Assembly: GCA_015075405.1 (NCBI GenBank)
Contig: JABTUK010000004.1
Location: forward strand, 1,443,395 to 1,507,394
Origin: Anaerolineales bacterium
GTDB taxonomy: Bacteria > Chloroflexota > Anaerolineae > 4572-78 > J111
Length of the DNA: 64,000 nucleotides
Direction of reading: 5' to 3'
Part shown: in pieces, positions 40,985 to 49,067 of the stretch
Numbering within the stretch: the stretch's first letter is position 1
Layout of the letters: each line of letters begins with the position of its first letter
The notes under the pieces: model-generated
Database searches by the model: none
What the model was told of the DNA's origin: nothing
The model's input: the letters and a program-made list of their open reading frames with translations, nothing else
Made by a program: the position numbers and the translations under genes

Positions 40985-42037
40985 TTAACTGGCTGCAACC
41001 ATATCCAGACGCTGCCGTTGAAGTTGCGGCGGCATGTCGGCGTAAAGTACCTCAAAAAGCTGAGCCGGGTTCTGCGGCGGCAGGGCTTCGTAGGTTTCAA
41101 CGATTTCCTGAATTTCGGCTTTCACTTCTTCACACATACGCCCGTCATCCCGCTCATCCAAAATAAAGCGATCCAGCAGAAACTTGCGGAAACGGGCAAT
41201 GGGGTCGCGCTTGGCCCAGGCTTGCAGTTCGGCCTGGGAACGATATTTGTTTGGATCGTCGGCGGTACTGTGAGCACCCATGCGATAGGTGATGGCTTCG
41301 ATCAGGGTCGGCCCATCACCGGCGCGGGCGCGGGCAACGGCGTCGGCGACCACTCGATAGACGGCCAGGAGGTCGTTGCCGTCAACCACGCAACCCGGCA
41401 GCCCAAAGCCAACCCCCCGGCAAGCAATGTGTTCTACCGCCGTTTGGCGTTGCCTGGGTACTGAGATGGCCCAGCCGTTATTTTGCACAATAAAAACGAT
41501 AGGGGCTTTGAAAACGCCGGCAAAATTGAGCGCGTCGTTGAAATCGGGTTCAGAGGTCGCGCCATCGCCGCAAACGGTCACGGCCACCTCAGGCTTGCCC
41601 TCGTACTTGAGCGCCATAGCGATGCCTACCCCATGCAGCGTTTGGGCCGCCAGCACCACCTGGAGGGGTAAACAATGCTTCTCGCGTGAGAAGCGCTGGG
41701 TAATGTAACCGCGATACCACTCCATAATCGCCAGGGGCGAGACGCCCCTGACTAAATAAGAAAGGGTCTCGCGGTACGACGCCGCCAGCCAATCTTTGGG
41801 CTGGAGGGGCGCCGCGAGACCCAATGAAGCCGCTTCTTGCCCGTTGAGCGGGGTAAAGGTTCCCATGCGGCCCTGGCGCTGGAGGGCTACCAGGCGGTCA
41901 GAAAAAACCCGCCCGAAGATCATCCAGCGGTACCAACTCACAAGCTGCTCGGCTGGCAGATCGGGCAGCTCCCCTACCACCCGGCCTTCTGGCGTTAAAA
42001 TTTGGTACATTCTCTCCGTTGATAAATCTTGCAGCAT
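40985..42037 (-). CDS. pdhA: 2-oxoacid dehydrogenase E1 alpha subunit
   Basis: 350 residues. The ThDP-binding motif runs from GDGATSEPDFNDALNFA to VQNN, with the usual GDG..N(N) spacing. RMGAHSTADDPNKYRS is the phospho-loop region of this family. First gene of the three-gene operon and directly downstream of the GntR/FCD gene. Branched-chain-type E1 alpha sequences also carry this AHSTADDP loop, so a BCKDH role is possible. Starts at ATG 42037. Confidence 0.93.
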   Translation of the reverse strand: MLQDLSTERMYQILTPEGRVVGELPDLPAEQLVSWYRWMIFGRVFSDRLVALQRQGRMGTFTPLNGQEAASLGLAAPLQPKDWLAASYRETLSYLVRGVSPLAIMEWYRGYITQRFSREKHCLPLQVVLAAQTLHGVGIAMALKYEGKPEVAVTVCGDGATSEPDFNDALNFAGVFKAPIVFIVQNNGWAISVPRQRQTAVEHIACRGVGFGLPGCVVDGNDLLAVYRVVADAVARARAGDGPTLIEAITYRMGAHSTADDPNKYRSQAELQAWAKRDPIARFRKFLLDRFILDERDDGRMCEEVKAEIQEIVETYEALPPQNPAQLFEVLYADMPPQLQRQRLDMVAAS

Positions 42038-42054
42038 TGGACACTCCTGTAAAT

Positions 42055-42130
42055 AGTGAACAGTAATCAGTAGTCAGTAGTCAGACTGTTTACTCATCAC
42101 TGATTACTGGTTACTGATAACTGTCCACTG
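42055..42130. repeat. Simple-unit hairpin, CAGTAATCAGTAGTCAG class
   Basis: GAACAGTAATCAGTAGTCAG and onward, paired with CTGATTACTGGTTACTGATA and onward. It lies between gntR and the E1 alpha gene. A half copy is at 36728-36748. Confidence 0.8.
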
Positions 42131-42134
42131 GCAA

Positions 42135-42863
42135 CTAATGATGATCCTCTTCCACCTCCACCCGCCGCCGGGCGTCATCAATATGTTTGGCCAATAATTG
42201 AGCGGCCAGATCGGGCTTTTGTTGGGCAATGGCGTTAATGATCCACTCGTGCTCGTCGGCAAACTGAAGCAGGTTGTGGGTGTTGTACAAACTGCGCTGG
42301 CGCGACAGCGCATAAACTTCCATGGTTGCGGTTAGAACGGGGCTAAAAATCTCGGTCAAGGGGGGATTCTTGGCCATCTCGACAATAGCCAGGTGGAAAC
42401 GGGTGTTTGATTGTCCGGCCAGAAAGCCCTGGCGCAAATCACTTTCAAATTGCCGGTTTAACTCGTGCAGCTGTTGCAGGTCGGCTTCGGTGCGGCGCTC
42501 TGCCGCCAGCCGAACCGCTTGAATCTCGATAATCTGGCGGACTTCAAACAGATGCGACACATTGGCCCGCTCGCGGAACAGTACCTGAGTCAGCGGCTCG
42601 ACTACCCCGGTCAAACTGCGCCGCCGCACATAAGCCCCGTCGCGCGGGCTTACTTCGATGACCCCCATGCCAGCCAGTACCGCCAGCGCCTTCCGCATCG
42701 AGGTCCGGCTGACCTGGAACTTCTCGGCCAGTTCACGCTCCGGCAGCAGTTGATCACCCGGCAGCAGCTCCCCTTTTTCAATGGAGTGCTGGATATGCTC
42801 GACAACCTGAACGTATACTGGCTTTGGCTCTGCGAGGCGTTTAAGGTCTGTTTCTGTAGCCAT
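42135..42863 (-). CDS. GntR-family regulator, FadR/FCD subfamily (PdhR-like)
   Basis: 242 residues. The winged-HTH at ~35-70 (LLPERELAEKFQVSRTSMRKAL) is followed by an all-helical FCD ligand domain with metal-site-type residues (RFHLAIVEMAKN, then HEWIINAI and LLAKHIDDA). Members of this group sense carboxylic acids such as pyruvate. It precedes the E1/E2 genes on the same strand, so it probably controls them. A strong palindromic site is 41 bp upstream (42904-42942). Confidence 0.9.
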   Translation of the reverse strand: MATETDLKRLAEPKPVYVQVVEHIQHSIEKGELLPGDQLLPERELAEKFQVSRTSMRKALAVLAGMGVIEVSPRDGAYVRRRSLTGVVEPLTQVLFRERANVSHLFEVRQIIEIQAVRLAAERRTEADLQQLHELNRQFESDLRQGFLAGQSNTRFHLAIVEMAKNPPLTEIFSPVLTATMEVYALSRQRSLYNTHNLLQFADEHEWIINAIAQQKPDLAAQLLAKHIDDARRRVEVEEDHH

Positions 42864-42903
42864 TATGGTCGCTTAACCTGGCCTCCCCCTCCAAAAATAG
42901 ACC

Positions 42904-42942
42904 TGCTGGTATCTCTTTGGTATACCCAAGAGTATACCAGCA
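42904..42942. promoter_or_regulatory. Composite GntR-type operator
   Basis: Outer arms TGCTGGTAT and ATACCAGCA enclose CTTTGGTATACCCAAG, whose centre GGTATACC (42919-42926) is a perfect 8-bp palindrome. The TGGT..ACCA pattern is that of FadR/FCD-type operators. Probable autoregulation. Confidence 0.7.
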
Positions 42943-43171
42943 ATTGTAGCAGAATAAGTGAACTTCGTCAAGGGGTCAAAATAACTTTGCCTTTTTTAAT
43001 GAACAGCAAGATAATAACCTTTGTCAGAGTGCCATATAAGCCGAAATAGACAGATTTATCACCGGGCGGGCTGCTATTATGGTCGAGCCGTTTGTACAAC
43101 ACCTTAGCGAACACGACAGATTTTTAATTTTTATCTGCGAAATCTGTGGATCATTTTCAGGAGAGTTAGGT

Positions 43172-43552
43172 ATGCCGATCAAACTCAGCGCCAAAACATT
43201 TGAAGCCCTGGTTGTCCAGGCATTGGATGAACTGCCGGAGTTTTTTAGAGCTAAACTGGAAAATATCGAGGTGCTGATTGCCGACCGGCCCACCCCGGCA
43301 GAACTGGAAGAGGTGGGCCTGGAGCCGGATGAGTTACTTTTGGGGCTGTATCAGGGTATCCCTTTAATCGAGCGCACCGGCGATTACAATATGGCCTTGC
43401 CCGATACGATTACCCTTTACCGGCTCAGTTTTGCCGAAAGCTGTGATACTCCGGAGGAAGTGGTGGCCGAAGTGCAGCAAACGGTAAAACACGAGATTGC
43501 CCACTATTTTGGCATCAGCGATGAGCGGCTGCGCCAACTGGGGGCCTACTGA
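43172..43552 (+). CDS. Zincin-like metallopeptidase (PF06262-type)
   Basis: 126 residues. H107-E108-I-A-H111 in VKHEIAHYFGISDERLRQLG is the minimal zincin motif with the downstream Asp of this small family. The domain also has AKTFEALVVQALDELPEFF at the start. Function of the family is poorly known. ATG 43172 follows AGGAGAG; the longer frame from 43079 has no site and is rejected. Its stop overlaps the next start by 1 bp. Confidence 0.85.
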   Translation: MPIKLSAKTFEALVVQALDELPEFFRAKLENIEVLIADRPTPAELEEVGLEPDELLLGLYQGIPLIERTGDYNMALPDTITLYRLSFAESCDTPEEVVAEVQQTVKHEIAHYFGISDERLRQLGAY

Positions 43553-43770
43553 TGAAACGCTGGTTGCTGCCTCTGGGCGGAGCAGCGCTGGGCGCAATAG
43601 CCGGCGCGGTGGCCGGTATTTTGCTCGGCGTTCTGAGTGTGGAACTATTTGACATTTCCTGCTTTGAGGGCTACTGCGGCTTTGTAGTCGGCTTTTGCTT
43701 TCTGCCGCTGGGTCTGCTCCTGGGCGCTGCCATCGGTGGGGTTTTCTTTTACCGGCGAGCCAGGTCTTGA
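43552..43770 (+). CDS. Small two-helix membrane protein
   Basis: 72 residues. Two long Gly/Ala/Leu-rich hydrophobic segments separated by DISCFEGYCG. Translationally coupled to the zincin-like gene (TGATG overlap), so the two products may work together at the membrane. No family recognised. Confidence 0.6.
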   Translation: MKRWLLPLGGAALGAIAGAVAGILLGVLSVELFDISCFEGYCGFVVGFCFLPLGLLLGAAIGGVFFYRRARS

Positions 43771-43776
43771 AACGAA

Positions 43777-44685
43777 TTAGCCATTATCTCCCAAATTTCG
43801 CGGCGGTAGTGATTGCAGATATAGCCAGAGGGCCTGCAACTCCTCGTCGCTCATGGTGGCAAACCAGGGCCACGGCATCATTTCGGGATCAAGGTTCTTA
43901 CCTTCCGGGGTGGTGCCTGTCCGAAGTGTGTTGATAAAATCAGCTTCATTCCAGTTGCCCAATTCGCCCGCGGTGGTCAGGTTAGGTCCAGGCGGCGGTC
44001 CATTTTCCTCTACCCGCCCAGCTAACTGCGCCCCGTGACATTCAGTGCAGCCGCCAATGTGGCTTAGATACTCGCCTAGGGCAGCGGCATCGCCGGGGGC
44101 CGGACCATTCACTGTTTGCACCGTATTGTGATCAATCAGTGATACCGGCAGCTCCCCGTAACCCAGTACCCCCATAAAGATGGTTCCCGGAAAGATGATC
44201 TCCCGATCTGGGAGTTCATTATCTACCGGCGGCACACTCTTCAAATAGGCAACCAACGCACCCAGGTCGTTATCACTTAAATGGGCAAACGCATTGGACG
44301 GCATGATGGCTAGTGTGCGGCCATCCCCACCTACGCCATGTCGAATAGCCCGAATCCAATCCTCATCCGTATAGGCCCCACCAATGCCGCCCTGACCGCC
44401 GGTCAGATTAGGGGCAATTACCCGGCCAATTGGCGGTTCATCCATGAATACTGCCCCTTCCAGACTTTGGCCGTGACAGTCTGTACAAAGGCTAATGGCA
44501 TTAGCGATGTGCGCACCGCGATTCAACGCTGCTTGGTCGCTGGGAAGGTCAATGGCCTGCACGATCACTGCCGGCGCTTGAGCCAGCCGCGAACGCCCCA
44601 GCAGATGCATTCCCCCCACCAGCGCTCCAATTAGGATAATGAGAATCCCCAGGCTAATCCCCACCCAGGTGACAATTTTCTTCAT
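43777..44685 (-). CDS. Membrane-anchored diheme cytochrome c
   Basis: 302 residues. N-terminal signal anchor (~residues 5-28), then two cytochrome c domains with C67-TD-C70-H71 and a second CTECH near residue 212. PNLTGGQGG and PNLTTAGELG follow the hemes. The layout matches the diheme subunits of alcohol/aldehyde dehydrogenases and gluconate dehydrogenase-like c-type electron acceptors, but no dehydrogenase partner is adjacent. ATG 44685 has AAGGGGGG upstream; the frame to 44781 is rejected. It converges on the small membrane gene. Confidence 0.88.
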   Translation of the reverse strand: MKKIVTWVGISLGILIILIGALVGGMHLLGRSRLAQAPAVIVQAIDLPSDQAALNRGAHIANAISLCTDCHGQSLEGAVFMDEPPIGRVIAPNLTGGQGGIGGAYTDEDWIRAIRHGVGGDGRTLAIMPSNAFAHLSDNDLGALVAYLKSVPPVDNELPDREIIFPGTIFMGVLGYGELPVSLIDHNTVQTVNGPAPGDAAALGEYLSHIGGCTECHGAQLAGRVEENGPPPGPNLTTAGELGNWNEADFINTLRTGTTPEGKNLDPEMMPWPWFATMSDEELQALWLYLQSLPPRNLGDNG

Positions 44686-44819
44686 AAAGCCCCCCTTTGA
44701 TTCAAACCTAACAGCAAAAAATATCTCAAAACATGCCGAAAAATAATTTACCTTATTGGGACTGCTTGATGCAACTTGCAACCCCTACCTGCGTATAGAT
44801 TCTTGAGAGTGAACAATAA

Positions 44820-44870
44820 GGGGAGGCAGTTCTTCGCCTCCCCGCCTCACAACTCATCGCCTCTCAAGGA
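44820..44870. repeat. Simple-unit repeat, GAGGCG/CGCCTC class
   Basis: GGGGAGGCAGTTCTTCGCCTCCCC pairs on itself, then GCCTCACAACTCATCGCCTC repeats the right arm. It lies directly before the ribosome site of the next gene. The unit resembles those inside genes at 19797, 54205 and 63594. Confidence 0.6.
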
Positions 44871-44878
44871 GATAAAGC

Positions 44879-45601
44879 GTGACAGCCCTATACGCGGATA
44901 CTTTATTTGCCCCGCTCGATACCGACCTGCACTTGGAACGGATTGGCGGGGGCAACGAAACCGAAGTTTACACCACCGACGACCGGCGTTTTGTGGTCAA
45001 GGTTAAATGCGACAGCCCCAGCGAGCCGGAGGCTTTGTTTCCGCAGGCTCAAGCCCGGCGAGCCGTAGCCGAAGCATTTGCCGGCGCTATAGGCCCGGAA
45101 CACAGTTTGCCGACTTACTATCTGATTGCCCGTAACAGCAGCGGGCAGGCCCAGCTTGTGGCGGTGCAGCCCTATCTGCGCCAGGCCAGCCCGTTGGCCC
45201 AGGTAGATTATGCCGACCTGAGCACCGAGGAACGCCGCCACCTGGCTGCCCAACTGCGCCAGTTAATCCGCCGGGCGCTGAACTTTTACCGCCACGCCGG
45301 CCAGATGCCCGACCTGTATGGCCGCACCCATTCCAGCCCGGCAGAACGCCAGCGCCTCAACCGCTGGTTTATGTTACCCTGGCGGCTGTGGTGTTTTTTC
45401 TTCCAGCGTACCCTATTACGCTCCCACAACTTGATGTTCACCGCTGCCCCACCGCGTGGCCTGTTACTGGTGGATTACGACCCGGTCCAGCGCAGTCCGT
45501 TATACCGCCGCCTCTACTACGCCGCTCGCTGCCTCCTCTTTGGCCGCGATTACCTCTTCATCTGGCTAATGGAGCGCTTTGGGTACAACCCGAAAGGTTA
45601 G
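44879..45601 (+). CDS. Protein-kinase-fold small protein (YrbL/APH-like)
   Basis: 240 residues. It contains a degenerate kinase layout: ERIGGGNETEVYTTDDRRFVVKV (glycine-rich loop and Lys), SHNLMF (catalytic-loop remnant, with Asn) and LLLVDYDPV (DYD where DFG normally stands). Similar small kinase-like proteins include YrbL-type and aminoglycoside-phosphotransferase relatives. Substrate unknown. Start is GTG 44879 with AAGGAG upstream. Transcribed away from the cytochrome gene. Confidence 0.6.
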   Translation: MTALYADTLFAPLDTDLHLERIGGGNETEVYTTDDRRFVVKVKCDSPSEPEALFPQAQARRAVAEAFAGAIGPEHSLPTYYLIARNSSGQAQLVAVQPYLRQASPLAQVDYADLSTEERRHLAAQLRQLIRRALNFYRHAGQMPDLYGRTHSSPAERQRLNRWFMLPWRLWCFFFQRTLLRSHNLMFTAAPPRGLLLVDYDPVQRSPLYRRLYYAARCLLFGRDYLFIWLMERFGYNPKG

Positions 45602-45610
45602 ATCACGGAC

Positions 45611-46252
45611 TCAGCAGGTACGAATATCTTTCAGGCGAACCACCAATGGCTCAATGGTGGTCTTTAATTGTTCCTGCGACGGGCCGACTACCTTCATCGT
45701 TACCAGGGAGGTAGACAGATCATCGCCGGCAAAAGCGCCCAGGGCTACGATGTTTCCCCCCACCTCAAATATGGCCTGGCTCACTTTGGCAATTTCGCCG
45801 GGTTGGTTTGTCATCAGCATGCTCAGCCGCACGCCTTTTTCACGCGCCCCCAGTAGTTCGAGAAAGACTTTGAAAAGATCGGTTTCAGTAATGATGCCGA
45901 TTATCTTATCGCCGTGAAGCACCGGCAGTCCCCCGATTCGATGATCTGCCATCAGCCGGGCCGCTTCCTCCAGTGGGGTATCCTCTTGAATCGTGATCAC
46001 CTTCGGCGTCATCACCCGTTTAACGGTGATCTTGCTGACCAAATCGTGGATCTCCCACACGCTGAGCGAGGTAACCGGGGATGGAGAAGCGTTAAGCAAA
46101 TCCTTTTGGGCCACGATACCGACCAATTTGCCATCTTTGACGACGGGCGCTCGCCGGATATGTTCGCTCTCCATCAATCTGAGCGCGTCCATAATGGGCG
46201 TATCTGGAGAAACAGTAATAACAGGATGGGACATACGTTCATTGACTAACAT
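45611..46252 (-). CDS. Tandem CBS-domain protein with C-terminal ACT-like domain
   Basis: 213 residues. Two CBS domains (residues ~7-57 and ~80-133; IRRAPVVKDGKLVGIV and IGGLPVLHGDKIIGIIT) and a C-terminal ACT-like domain (~143-205). AcuB-like layout. CBS pairs bind adenosine nucleotides and ACT domains bind amino acids, so it senses energy or metabolite state. No catalytic domain. ATG 46252. Confidence 0.88.
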   Translation of the reverse strand: MLVNERMSHPVITVSPDTPIMDALRLMESEHIRRAPVVKDGKLVGIVAQKDLLNASPSPVTSLSVWEIHDLVSKITVKRVMTPKVITIQEDTPLEEAARLMADHRIGGLPVLHGDKIIGIITETDLFKVFLELLGAREKGVRLSMLMTNQPGEIAKVSQAIFEVGGNIVALGAFAGDDLSTSLVTMKVVGPSQEQLKTTIEPLVVRLKDIRTC

Positions 46253-46376
46253 GAGAACCTCCTCAAGTTTTGGTTAAGTTATCTGATACGTTTTGTCCCG
46301 TTGGTTTGGCACTCCCCCCGGCGCCTTTGCCGAACGGACTGCTCAATTTTACTCCATTTCTCTATCTTTCTCAACA

Positions 46377-46493
46377 ATTCTGGTTGTCATCGAACGGAGG
46401 GTGGCATCCCTATGCCGCCCGCTGACGCATAGGGATGCGCCAGCTACGGTGAAAAATTGGATCTACTGATTCTGGTTGTCATCAAACGGAGGG
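46377..46493. repeat. GGCATCCC-core palindromic element with 25-bp flanking direct repeats
   Basis: 46402-46448 holds the core GGCATCCCTATGCCG..GACGCATAGGGATGCG seen at 9309. Flanks ATTCTGGTTGTCATCGAACGGAGGG (given as 46377-46401) and 46469-46493 are direct repeats with one mismatch. The left end GAAAAATTGGATCTACTGA resembles the end of the 98-bp family. The element contains the stop codon of the terpene-cyclase-like gene. Confidence 0.7.
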
Positions 46494-48576
46494 CGTGATA
46501 ACAAAACGCCGTTGTCACCGGGCGGCTGCTGTACCAGGCGGCCAGTTCGCCGCGGGTGGGCGTTCCGTAGAGAGGTTCGGCGGCCCAACTGCCGTCGTAA
46601 CGCTGAGATTTGCAGAGGAGAGCCGTCCATTCCGGCTTAAACAGAGCGCTTGCCTCAGTTGCCAAAGCAAGCTTTGGACTCCTTTGCTCGAGGCAGAGAC
46701 AAGCCAGGCTCAAAAAAGCGGCGTCCTGGGGGGTGAGATAGGGACGGTTGGCTTCGATGGACAATTGCTCAAGCAGAGTTTGCCCCGCTAAATCAAGCTG
46801 CGCCTGAATGTCAGCCAGGCCGGTGCGGCGGTGAAGTTGAGCCAGCAATTCAAAAGCCGTCCACAGTGCATAGAGGGACACGTAGTGCCGGTTGGCGCTC
46901 AAACCCTGGCTGATAATCCGCTCGCACCACTGTCTGACCGATTTTTCAATCAGTTCATAATACCCCACCGGATCGAAGGCCAGCAGGCCCAACAGTACAT
47001 TGGCCTCGACGGTCGCACAACTTTGGCCCCACAGCGCCAGAAAGGGATAATCCGATTGAGCTTCGGCCCCGGCTGTCAGCCAGACTGGAATTTCACCGGA
47101 CTCGTTAACGCTTGCTTCCAGCCAGCGCAGCGGAGTTTGCAGCATCGTCTGGTGGCGTTCCGGCTCAGTTGAGAAGGAATACAGCCGCAAGGCCAGACCC
47201 AGGTCATCAGCGTCGGGCGGCAGATGGGGATGGTCGTAATAACGCCAGCCGGTTGCCTGGAGGGTGTCGAAGATGTGGTTGATCGGGGCGGCCATATCGT
47301 GCCCGTGCCGGCTGAGAATTTCGGCAATCAAGCCCATAGGGAAGGCTTTGGCCGTCATTTCGGCTGCGCCAAAAACACCGCGCCGCTGAATTTCCCAGCT
47401 TTCCCGAAAGGTGAGATCAGACAGCAAATAGCCCTCGGCCATCTCGATGACTTTGGGCAGCGTATCCACGTAAGGCGTAAACAAGGGGCGACGGGGAGAC
47501 TGGGCCGGTCTGTCTTTGGGCATGGGTAACTGCTCAGGCATGTCATTTCGACCGGAGGGAGAAATCCCCAACTCCTTACTTTTAATTGTTGCGTCCTGGG
47601 GATTTCTCGCTCCCCCTGGCGGGTCGCTCGAAATGACATGAGCCTGAGTAGTAACGGGCCTGGCTCTGAGGGAGAATAATTCCCTCACCTCGTTTACCTG
47701 CTCAGCCAGCCCGTCCAGATAGGCGGAAAAAGTCGGCAGTTCCAGCGATTCGGCCACAGCCCGGCTGGCCTCAAGCTCCGCCAGACATTCCCGGCCAATG
47801 GTCTCGACCGTGCCGGTCAAAACAAGCGCGCCCAATACCTGTTCTGGCGAGGGCAGATGCACTGGGTCCAGGTCCGCCGCCTGCGCCGTTCGCCAGATGG
47901 GATAGGTGAGCCGCCCCTGGCTCAAATCTCGCTTCAGGGTCGAAATATCCTGCAAGATTTGAAACACAAGGTTGAGCCGGTCGAGCATGGCGCCGAGTTG
48001 AGGCAGCAGATCTTCTCGTTCAGCACTGAGAGCAACGGCGACGATGGAAATTTTGGTGAAAGCCAGGGGTCGGGGGTTAGGGGTTGGGGGTTGGGGGTCA
48101 GGGGTTAGGACTGACTCGGCTCGTTCCTGCCAGAATGTCCGCGGGTAATCCCAGAATGGAGAACCGCCGGGGAAGAGCTGAGCCAACTGGCTATCAGCCT
48201 GCCGGTGAAGGGTTTGGGCTAAAAACTGAAATCGGGAATCAAAGTTACTGCCCCCATCAAGGATGAGGTCCTGGGTATAAACGGCGCTAAAAGCGAAAAC
48301 CATCGCCAGGAACAGCCGCCGCTCCAGTTCGGTGCGGTCTGTCGAAGCTGGACAAGCCCAATCGTCCAACAGCCACAAATGCCAGTACAGCAGCGGGTGG
48401 TCATGCCGGCGGCAGAGAATATCTTTGAATTGACCGGTCTCGGCGTAGAAAGTAGCCAGGTTATTTTTCAGCAGCATCCCCTGCTTTAGCAACTGCGGCG
48501 GCAGATAGCTGAAAAACTGCTCGACTTCCGGCCAGTATTGGTCGCGTTTGATGTGGTAGGGAGCGGCCCAGTTCAT
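46444..48576 (-). CDS. Fused class I-like and class II terpene-cyclase-like protein
   Basis: 710 residues in two domains. Residues 1-300 have an isoprenoid-synthase-like all-helical fold, with D103-LIL-D107 where the first Asp motif would be and FQILQDISTLKRD (~205-217) with GRLTYP after it, as in polyprenyl synthases. It is a paralogue of the protein at 51833 (shared PFWDxxxxxW segment). Residues ~350-700 are alpha/alpha-barrel-like, with PPD455-A-D457-D458 matching the class II DxDD acid and a QRYDGSW (658) QW-type motif. This order is the reverse of plant and fungal bifunctional diterpene synthases. Repeats are inserted at ~155-172 and ~312-349 in frame. The tail is altered by a palindromic element. 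Product unknown. Confidence 0.7.
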   Translation of the reverse strand: MNWAAPYHIKRDQYWPEVEQFFSYLPPQLLKQGMLLKNNLATFYAETGQFKDILCRRHDHPLLYWHLWLLDDWACPASTDRTELERRLFLAMVFAFSAVYTQDLILDGGSNFDSRFQFLAQTLHRQADSQLAQLFPGGSPFWDYPRTFWQERAESVLTPDPQPPTPNPRPLAFTKISIVAVALSAEREDLLPQLGAMLDRLNLVFQILQDISTLKRDLSQGRLTYPIWRTAQAADLDPVHLPSPEQVLGALVLTGTVETIGRECLAELEASRAVAESLELPTFSAYLDGLAEQVNEVRELFSLRARPVTTQAHVISSDPPGGARNPQDATIKSKELGISPSGRNDMPEQLPMPKDRPAQSPRRPLFTPYVDTLPKVIEMAEGYLLSDLTFRESWEIQRRGVFGAAEMTAKAFPMGLIAEILSRHGHDMAAPINHIFDTLQATGWRYYDHPHLPPDADDLGLALRLYSFSTEPERHQTMLQTPLRWLEASVNESGEIPVWLTAGAEAQSDYPFLALWGQSCATVEANVLLGLLAFDPVGYYELIEKSVRQWCERIISQGLSANRHYVSLYALWTAFELLAQLHRRTGLADIQAQLDLAGQTLLEQLSIEANRPYLTPQDAAFLSLACLCLEQRSPKLALATEASALFKPEWTALLCKSQRYDGSWAAEPLYGTPTRGELAAWYSSRPVTTAFCYHALRLMTTRISRSNFSP
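47539..47640. repeat. CATGTCATTTCGA palindromic element, copy 3, inside the terpene-cyclase-like gene
   Basis: CATGTCATTTCGACCGGAGG and onward to CTCGAAATGACATG. It is ~90% like copy 4 (48603-48721), 1.06 kb away in the same orientation. It is translated as ~36 residues (SSDPPGGARNPQDAT and following) between the two domains of the 710-residue protein. Confidence 0.85.
48065..48108. repeat. In-frame GGGGTTAGGGGTTGGGG tract
   Basis: G-rich simple sequence inside the 710-residue gene, translated on the minus strand as PDPQPPTPNPRP. It lies in the class I-like domain between helices. Confidence 0.65.
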
Positions 48577-48602
48577 GATTAAAAAGGCCGTAACTGTTCA
48601 GG

Positions 48603-48721
48603 CATGTCATTTCGACCGAAGGGAGAAATCCCTAACACGTTACTTTTACATGTTGCGTCCTGGGGATTTCTCGACCCTTCGACTTCGCTCAGGGCAGGCT
48701 CTTCGGTCTCGAAATGACATG
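48603..48721. repeat. CATGTCATTTCGA palindromic element, copy 4
   Basis: CATGTCATTTCGACCGAAGG and onward to TCTCGAAATGACATG. It lies in the gap between the terpene-cyclase-like gene and the small peptide gene. Flanking TAACTG and AGTAGTAAC continue the pairing outward. Confidence 0.85.
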
Positions 48722-48738
48722 GGCTTGAGTAGTAACAC

Positions 48739-48948
48739 TCAAACAGCGGCCTGGTTTTCGCCAAAGGCGGCGGCCAGCCCCTTCAAAGCCTCGGCATCCA
48801 CCCCTTTGAGGGCTTCAATCAGGTCAATATTCGGGTCAATGCCGACCTCTTTTAGCGCCTGCTCCGGATTTTGGGCCAGCGCCTCGGCAAATTTCTCATC
48901 CGTTAAGATTTTACCTACCAAAAGTTGCAGATCATTGGCGTCAGACAT
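48739..48948 (-). CDS. Small RiPP-precursor-like peptide (Franean1_4349/Nif11-leader-like)
   Basis: 69 residues from ATG 48948 (GGAGA upstream). The pattern LLVGKILTDEKFAEALAQNP, EQALKEVGID and IEALKGVDAEALKGL is that of helical leader regions in Nif11-type or Franean1_4349-type peptides, where a leader domain precedes a short modified core. Only ~8 residues (AFGENQAAV) follow. It contains no Cys, so a lanthionine or thiazole core is unlikely. It sits between the cyclic-nucleotide-gated peptidase gene and the terpene-cyclase-like gene. The RiPP reading is an inference; it might equally be an acyl-carrier-like or docking helix. Confidence 0.6.
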   Translation of the reverse strand: MSDANDLQLLVGKILTDEKFAEALAQNPEQALKEVGIDPNIDLIEALKGVDAEALKGLAAAFGENQAAV

Positions 48949-48993
48949 TTTTGTTTCTCCTTTTAATTTGATTTTGGTATTTTTAAAATAATA

Positions 48994-49036
48994 GTGTTGC
49001 GTCTTGCGTGTTCCGTTTTTACGCAAGACGCAACAC
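48994..49036. repeat. Simple-unit hairpin, GTGTTGCGTCTTGCGT class
   Basis: Perfect 16-bp stem GTGTTGCGTCTTGCGT with ACGCAAGACGCAACAC, 11 nt loop ending in TTTTT. It lies between the peptidase and the small peptide gene and could uncouple expression of the abundant short transcript. Confidence 0.85.
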
Positions 49037-49067
49037 GTTTCACACTTAACGGTACTCCAAAATTAAG

